Shown here: piece by piece, positions 58,530-64,000 of the stretch | Position numbering within the stretch: the stretch's first letter is position 1 | Layout of the letters: every line of letters starts with the position of its first letter | Assembly (NCBI RefSeq): GCF_048564905.1 | Contig: NC_133018.1 | Coordinates: forward strand, 3,534,001 to 3,598,000 | Length of the DNA: 64,000 nt | DNA from: Vicugna pacos | Lineage: Eukaryota; Chordata; Mammalia; Artiodactyla; Camelidae | Direction of reading: 5' to 3' | Position numbers and translations under genes: made by a program | Notes under the pieces: model-generated | Told to the model about the DNA's origin: nothing | Seen by the model: the letters and a program-made list of their open reading frames with translations, nothing else | Databases searched by the model: none

Positions 58530-60300
58530 ACTGCTTCCCCCACCCCTCTGACCTGGACTTGATTCTAGACACTTCTCTATCCCTGGACAGCAGACCTTTC
58601 TAGTGAATTAACTCTTTCATCACATTTGGAGTCAGGACAGACTGAGTCCATGACAGTGTGTGTCAAATTGATCCAGCCCAGGGATTTCCCACCTTTCCTG
58701 GTGAGGGATATTGTGGTTCCTGTGTGAGGAATCCCAGGACATCCCCTCGGTGCTAATGGGGAAAGGAGAGGACAGAGTCCAAGGTGGCTACAAGATCCCT
58801 TTGCTCTATTTCCCAGGAATTAAAGGCAGAACTGGGGACCAACATCACCTTAATTCCTTCTTACCCAATCTTAGGAGAGTTCTCATATCCCTCCATCCTC
58901 TGCTTCTGGGGTGTTTTGCAAATACAGCCCGAACCTAAGTCCTGGGCCTATTATTAGCACTTTTGAAGATGAATTGTTGAGGCACCAATGCCGTGGGACA
59001 TAAGAGGGGTTCCATGGGAGGCAGCTCTTGTAACTTCATACAGGACAGTACAAGCAGAAAATACTGTCCCCAAGTCCAGGCCATTGCTGCCCCCTCCTGG
59101 CCTCAAGTGGTGCCAATCGTGCACCAAGGAGGCAGCTGGCTCTGGGATGGATATCCCTCTGGTGCCACCCTCCCCTCCTCTCCCTTTGCCCTCCTGCTCA
59201 TTACCAGGCCCCCTAAATCACTTGATTCCTCTCTGAGCTCATTTCTCTTTCTCCATGAACCCCTTCTGGGATGGAGTGTGTCACCTGCCACACCAGGTGG
59301 CCCAGACTCTCACCCCAGGACCACCTAGCCAGCTCCACCGCAGCTCTGGCACCAGGTTATGCCTGTGAGGCAGCTCTTCATACGAATTGAAGTTTGGGAG
59401 CACAGAAGAAGTGACTCTGTAGTTAGTGGTGAGAAACTCTTGGCATCTGGGATTAGGGAGAAAGGAAGAACTTTGGGGGAAGTGATCATTTTGATTCATC
59501 ACTATTGCTTGGATAAGTTTCCATCATTTTTATGCTTCATATTTTAGACATTGGTTTAGATAATCATTTCTGTTATTTGAGAAAACAATTAAGCAGTAAA
59601 AGCTCAGAAATTCATCACAAAGGGGACATGGGCCAGCACTGTCCTGTCTTGGGAAAGCCTTGGAGGAGCTGCAGGAAACTTCCACGTGTGCAGGAACTTC
59701 TTCTAAGAAGGAAACCTCTAATATTCACGAGAAGCCACCCTGTCCTCTGTTCCACATTCAAGCAGCACCAGGAGCAAACTCAGGGCTGCCACCTCAGGAG
59801 TCCTCTTTCTCATTTCTCTATATATGTGCCCACATAATAGGACATGAAACAGAAACCAGGAACCACAAATGTCACCAATGGGGTGGCCAAAGGACCACTT
59901 GCACAAATTATTGTTTATAGCCAATGGAAACAAAGCAGAGAAATTGAAAATACACAAAAAACTATTCTTAACTACTTCTCTGAGGTCAAATTAAAGCTGA
60001 TGCTTCTCACAAACACAACTATTTTTTTAAAAAAGGTAAAATATCCCACACAAATGCACGAGAAAAATGAAACCTCCAGGATTCATCACCAACTCTTTCC
60101 CTTCCTTCATGCCCCACTTCCAATGAGACAGCCAATCTGAAAACTCTATACTGAAGGCCTCAGTCACTATCCACTCTGCATCATGTGCTCAGACAAGAAC
60201 CATGGAACCCAAGGGCTCTGCCAGCTTCCTTTCTATTTTCCGCATAATGTTCATTCACACAAAACCAGTTTCATGTCTTTAAAATACGAGTCATATCAGC
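58530..60300. other. Intergenic upstream of V-10
   Basis: Colinear with 18,830..20,640. No gene seen. Confidence 0.5.
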
Positions 60301-60500
60301 TCATTTCAGCTCATTTCAGTTGTGAATGCAACCTGGATCCAGGTGAGAGAGCCAGCAGCCTTCGGAGATTTGGAGAACTCAGGTTTATCACACCAGCTGG
60401 CCCAGAGGAGTTAACACTGACAGCTCTGGGCCCTATCTGCAGGTTTACATAGGCTTTTATAGGCTATCACTCTAGACTTTGCAACATTTTGGAACATCAA

Positions 60501-60508
60501 ATGCAAAT
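60501..60508. promoter_or_regulatory. Octamer site inside LTR, copy B
   Basis: Perfect ATGCAAAT, at the same place in the LTR as 23,184..23,191. Confidence 0.6.
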
Positions 60509-60550
60509 AAGGTATAAGAAAGGTGACTAATTAGTAAGAAGCATTGTAGA

Positions 60551-60668
60551 AATGGACCAATCATGAGTGAGGGAAATGGACCAATCATGAGTGAGGGAAA
60601 TGGACCAATCATGAGTGAGGGAAATGGACCAATCAGGAGTGAGAGAAATAACCAATCAGGAGGGAGCT
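60551..60668. repeat. 24-bp tandem repeat with CCAAT box
   Basis: Unit starts AATGGACCAATCATGAGTGA; three near-identical units, a fourth variant at 60,623, and a partial fifth. Each holds CCAATCA. Copy A has about three diverged units (23,235..23,308). Confidence 0.9.
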
Positions 60669-60869
60669 AAATGCAAACGAAATACTACAATCAGGAGTTA
60701 GCTCAGGGAACCAATAGAATTTTAGGGGTAAGTTATACTTTCCTGAAAATAAGCTATTTCAGAGGCAAAAGTGAGATAATCAAACTGGGCCAGGGAATTT
60801 GATGGTGCTGGCAGGAGAGTAGTCGCCCTACCTGGGGGTTCTGCTAGTCTTTTTTATGGGGCTTCCCAC

Positions 60870-62285
60870 CTCAATCATAAAGGTCCAATGAATCTGTTTT
60901 GCCTAATCAATGGAGCTTTTCAGCTGGCCACTTTGCGCTGGAAATAGGGTGGCGGCTCTGAGAACCTGTCTCCTCTGGAGGTGCCAGGGCATGGGTGTCA
61001 GAAATGTGAGGATCACGTGCCAGCAGGTGGACATGTGGTGCGGCAGAGGGAGTCCTGACCTGGCTCAGACCTGCCCGAACACTCCTGGCCTCATTTTAGC
61101 GCCTCTGAGTGTTCCTGCATAACACTTTCTCACAGTCCAGCCAGGTGGCTTCCTTCCTGGGCCTGTGGACACCAGGTCATTCCTGACTCCTGGTGATCCC
61201 ATGGGGGGATGCCCTGTTCCATTGTCTCAAACTGCTGAGACAAAGTTCAGTTCCACCTCTTTCGTGAAGCCTTCTTTGATCTCTCAGATCACTGTCTTTC
61301 TGACTTTCCATCCATCATCATCCATGATCCATCCATTATCCATCATCCCTCCATCATCCATTCAGCATCCATCCATCCATCATCCATCCATCTTCCCTAC
61401 ATGCATCCATTGATTATCCATCATCCCCCATCCATCCATCTATCCATCTATCCATTATTCATGACCCTTCCATAATCCATTCAGCATCCACCCATCCATC
61501 AGCCATCCATCCATCCATCATCTACCCATCCTCTGTCCATCTGTCCAAACATGGCTCCCAAGCATCGATCTGCCAGGCACTGTTTCACGTTCTGGGACAG
61601 AGTGTGAAGAGCCCCCTCCCTCACACCCACATCTCTCCCTGTAACTTCTCAGGTCAAGGCCACCAAAATCCCCAACCCAGTCAAGTCTGAGGTCCCTCCT
61701 CTGTCCACTGTGCTCTCCAATTGTCTCCTCCTCTGATCCACACTGTGCTCTCTGACAACTGCCCAGGGGTCTTGAATCCCTATTTCCAGTCCTGACACCT
61801 CTTTTTAGCTCTACTTTTACACACATTCTGCCTTCTGAATGCATCTCTGCAGACACCACAGACTCAACGTTCCCCATCTGGACTCCTCACATTTCCCTGG
61901 GAAGTTAGCTCTCTCTCCTTATCCTCATGTCAGTAGGTGTCTCCCCAGACCAGAAGCCTGGCATCATCCCTAAATGTTTTGCCCTCACTGAATCACTCTC
62001 TGTCTGAGCTGTCGTTGGACAGCAAAGAAATGTCACTAAAATACACAGAGAAAGGAAAAAAAAAAAAACAAAACACCCCGATCATGCTCTAAGAGTTTAT
62101 GATTAGAACAATCTTAGGCTTTGCCAAATCTGGTTTTCTCTCCCAACACAGTTTTCTAAGTTGGCAGGTAACCTGGGACCAGCACTTTTCATCTCAGCAG
62201 CAGGATGATTTGGTCATGGCTGTATTTAAGGTGGACATGTAACCTTTTGGACATCAAATTACTAGAATAGCAGTGTAAATTCAAC
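60870..62285. other. Intergenic, end of block Y copy B
   Basis: Colinear with 24,900..26,180; no gene. Confidence 0.5.
61308..61541. repeat. (ATCC)n tetranucleotide repeat, copy B
   Basis: Imperfect ATCCATCC / ATCATCC repeat, about 235 bp; paralogue of 25,266..25,418. Confidence 0.87.
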
Positions 62286-62289
62286 CCTT

Positions 62290-64000
62290 GTTTGTTTCTA
62301 TTTTCTTTTTTTGTTTGTTTTGTGTTTTTTAAAATATTTTTTATTGAGTTATAGTCATTTTACAATGTTGTGTCAAATTTCAGTGTAGAGAGCAATGTTT
62401 TAGTTTGCATGAACATACATATATTCATTGTCACATTTTTTTCTTTGCTGTGAGCTACCACAAGATCTTGTATATATTTCCCTGTGCTATAGAGTATAAT
62501 CTTGTTAATCTATTCTACATAGTCCTGTCAGTATCTATACATTTAGAACTCCCAGTCTTACCCTTCACACCCCCAACACCCAGCAACCACAAGTTTGTAT
62601 TCTATGTCTATGAGTCCGTTTCTGTTTTGTATTAATGTTCTTTTTTTTTCTTTGTATATTCCATATAAGAGAGGTGTCATATTGCATTTTTCTTTCACTT
62701 TCTGGCTTACTTCCCTTAGACTGACATTGTCCAGGAACATCCATGCTGCTGCAAATGGCTATATGTTGTTGTGTTTTATGGCTGAATACTACTCCAGTGA
62801 ATAAGCATACCACCTCTTCTTTATCCAGTCATCTGTTGATGGACATTTAGGCTGTTTCCATGTCTTGGCCATTGTATATACTGCTGCTATGAATATTGGG
62901 GTGCAGATGTCATCCTGAAGTAGGGCTCCTTCTGGATATAAGCCCAGGAGCGGGATTCCTGGGTCATATGGTAAGTCTACTTCTAGTCATTTGAAGAATC
63001 TCCATACTGTTTTCCACAGTGGCTACACAAAACTGCATTCCCACCAGCAGTGTAGGAGGGTTCCTTTTTCTCCACAGCCTCTCCAGCATTTGTCATTTGT
63101 GGACTTTGGAATGATGGCCATTCTCAGTATGTGAAGTGATACCTCATTGCAGTTTTGATTTGCATTTCCCTGATAATTAGTGACATTAAGCATTTTTTTC
63201 ATGAAACTATTCATAATTTGCATTCCTTCCTTGGAGAATTGCTTGTTTAGGTCTTCTGCCCATTTTTGGATTGGGTTGTTTGTTTTTTTCTTATTAAGTC
63301 GTATGTGCTACTTATATATTCTGGAGATCAAGCCTTTGTCAGTTTCATTTGCAAAAATATTCTCCCATTCTGTAGGTTGTCATTTTGTTTTACTTATGGT
63401 TTCCTTTGCTGTGCAGAAGCTTGTAAGTTTCATCAGGTCCCATTTCTTTATTCTTGCTTTTACTTCTGTTACTTGGCTACAGTGCCCTAGGAGAACATTT
63501 TTGAGATGTATATGAGATAATGTTTTGTCTGTATTTTCTTCTAGGAGGTTTATTGTATCTTGTCTTATGGTTAAGTCTTTGATCCATTTCGAGTTGATTT
63601 TTGTCTATGGGGTAAGGGAGTGTTCTAGCTTCATTGCTTTATATGCTGCTGTCCAGTTTTGCCAACACCATTTGCTGCGGAGACTGTCTTAATTCCTTTG
63701 TATATTCTTGCCTTCTTTGTCAAAGTGTAGTTGACCAAAATATTGTGGGTTCATTTTTGGGCTCTCTATTCTGTTCCGTTGGTCCATATGTCTATTTTTG
63801 TACCAGTACCATGTTGTTTTAATTACTGTAGCTCTATAGTATTGTCTGAAGTCTGGCAGTGTTATGCCTCCAGCCTCTTTTTTTTTTTCAGTCATGCTTT
63901 GGTAATTCTAGGTCTTTTGTGGTTCCATATAAATTTTATTATAATTTGTTCTCATTCTGTGAAGTATGTCCTGGGTAATTTGATAGGGATTGTAGTAAAT
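62290..64000 (-). mobile_element. L1 retrotransposon, 3' UTR and ORF2 end, cut by window edge
   Basis: LINE-1 on the minus strand with its 3' end at about 62,290 (T-rich on the plus strand). The ORF2 end is easily recognised in translation: [19 protein letters not shown] at 63,100..63,160, and [14 protein letters not shown] near 63,860 followed by [14 protein letters not shown]. The frames are interrupted between these parts, so this copy is not intact in the part seen. It is much less diverged than the other L1 pieces. The site lies at the right edge of block Y copy B; the paralogous site in copy A (about 26,180) has no L1. Confidence 0.9.

Larger units (their letters stand above)
60300..60868 (-). 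mobile_element. Solo LTR fossil, class I (ERV1-like) look, copy B
   Basis: Paralogue of 22,988..23,437 with the same parts: TGGGAAG end, CCAAT repeats, octamer, TATA box in GCCTATAAAAGCC, and end part. It is longer than copy A mainly because the CCAAT-bearing repeat is expanded. Confidence 0.7.
46590..62290. repeat. Segmental duplication block Y, copy B
   Basis: Holds V-8, V-9 and V-10, which pair with V-1, V-3 and V-4 by flanking sequence; no partner of V-2 is present. It has its own extra segment at about 54,380..57,780. The left edge abuts the ERVL fossil and the right edge abuts an L1. Confidence 0.87.

Noticed and set aside
60551-60668. CRISPR-like array
   Set aside because: Contiguous 24-bp tandem repeats without spacers, inside a vertebrate LTR.
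1-64000. Further V genes or V relics beyond the ten
   Set aside because: Looked for the reverse complement of WYQQ, of the FR3 GIPxRFSGS text and of YYC followed by a heptamer; only the ten listed loci have them. Very diverged relics could be missed by eye.

Overview
The window is a stretch of a camelid immunoglobulin lambda light-chain variable (IGLV) cluster. All ten V genes lie on the minus strand. The camelid assignment rests on two things. One is a tRNA-headed SINE of the camelid (vic-1-like) kind at 22,051. The other is the V sequences themselves: subgroup-2 exons with the [25 protein letters not shown] style and subgroup-3 exons beginning [16 protein letters not shown], as in camel and alpaca lambda chains. 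The species cannot be fixed from the sequence. No J-lambda or C-lambda segment is visible; since transcription runs from high to low coordinates, they should lie beyond the low-coordinate side.

I number the genes V-1 to V-10 from low to high coordinate. Subgroup 3: V-1 (7.6-8.1 kb), V-5 (34.1-34.6), V-6 (38.3-38.8), V-7 (42.2-42.9), V-8 (46.8-47.3). Subgroup 2: V-2 (12.3-12.7), V-3 (15.4-15.9), V-4 (18.2-18.7), V-9 (53.0-53.5), V-10 (57.9-58.4). Each has an octamer promoter site, a 16-codon leader exon (shorter and startless in V-4), a short intron, a V exon with C23, W35 and C88 (Kabat), and a recombination signal with exactly 23 bp between heptamer and nonamer. Seven look usable (V-1, 2, 6, 7, 8, 9, 10). 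V-3 has two nonsense codons and a mutated octamer. V-4 and V-5 keep intact V exons but have lost the start codon; V-4 also has a leader deletion.

The cluster was built by segmental duplication. Block X (1-8.2 kb, with V-1) recurs at 26.6-34.7 kb (with V-5) and, shortened, at 36.8-38.9 kb (with V-6). Block Y (about 7.4-26.2 kb, with V-1 to V-4) recurs at 46.6-62.3 kb (with V-8, V-9, V-10). The Y copies differ by large indels, including a 1.8-kb segment carrying all of V-2 that is absent from the second copy. V-7 lies in sequence outside these duplications.

The rest is non-coding: old L1 pieces, MIR and L2 relics, one camelid SINE, solo LTRs at paralogous positions in both Y copies, an ERVL internal fossil at 44.9-46.5 kb, a younger L1 running off the right end, and several simple repeats. 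I found no convincing non-immunoglobulin host gene. The most notable signals are a V3 gene (V-1) with polar replacements at two VH-contact positions, intact V exons behind dead leaders, and an Ig-type octamer site inside the duplicated LTRs.
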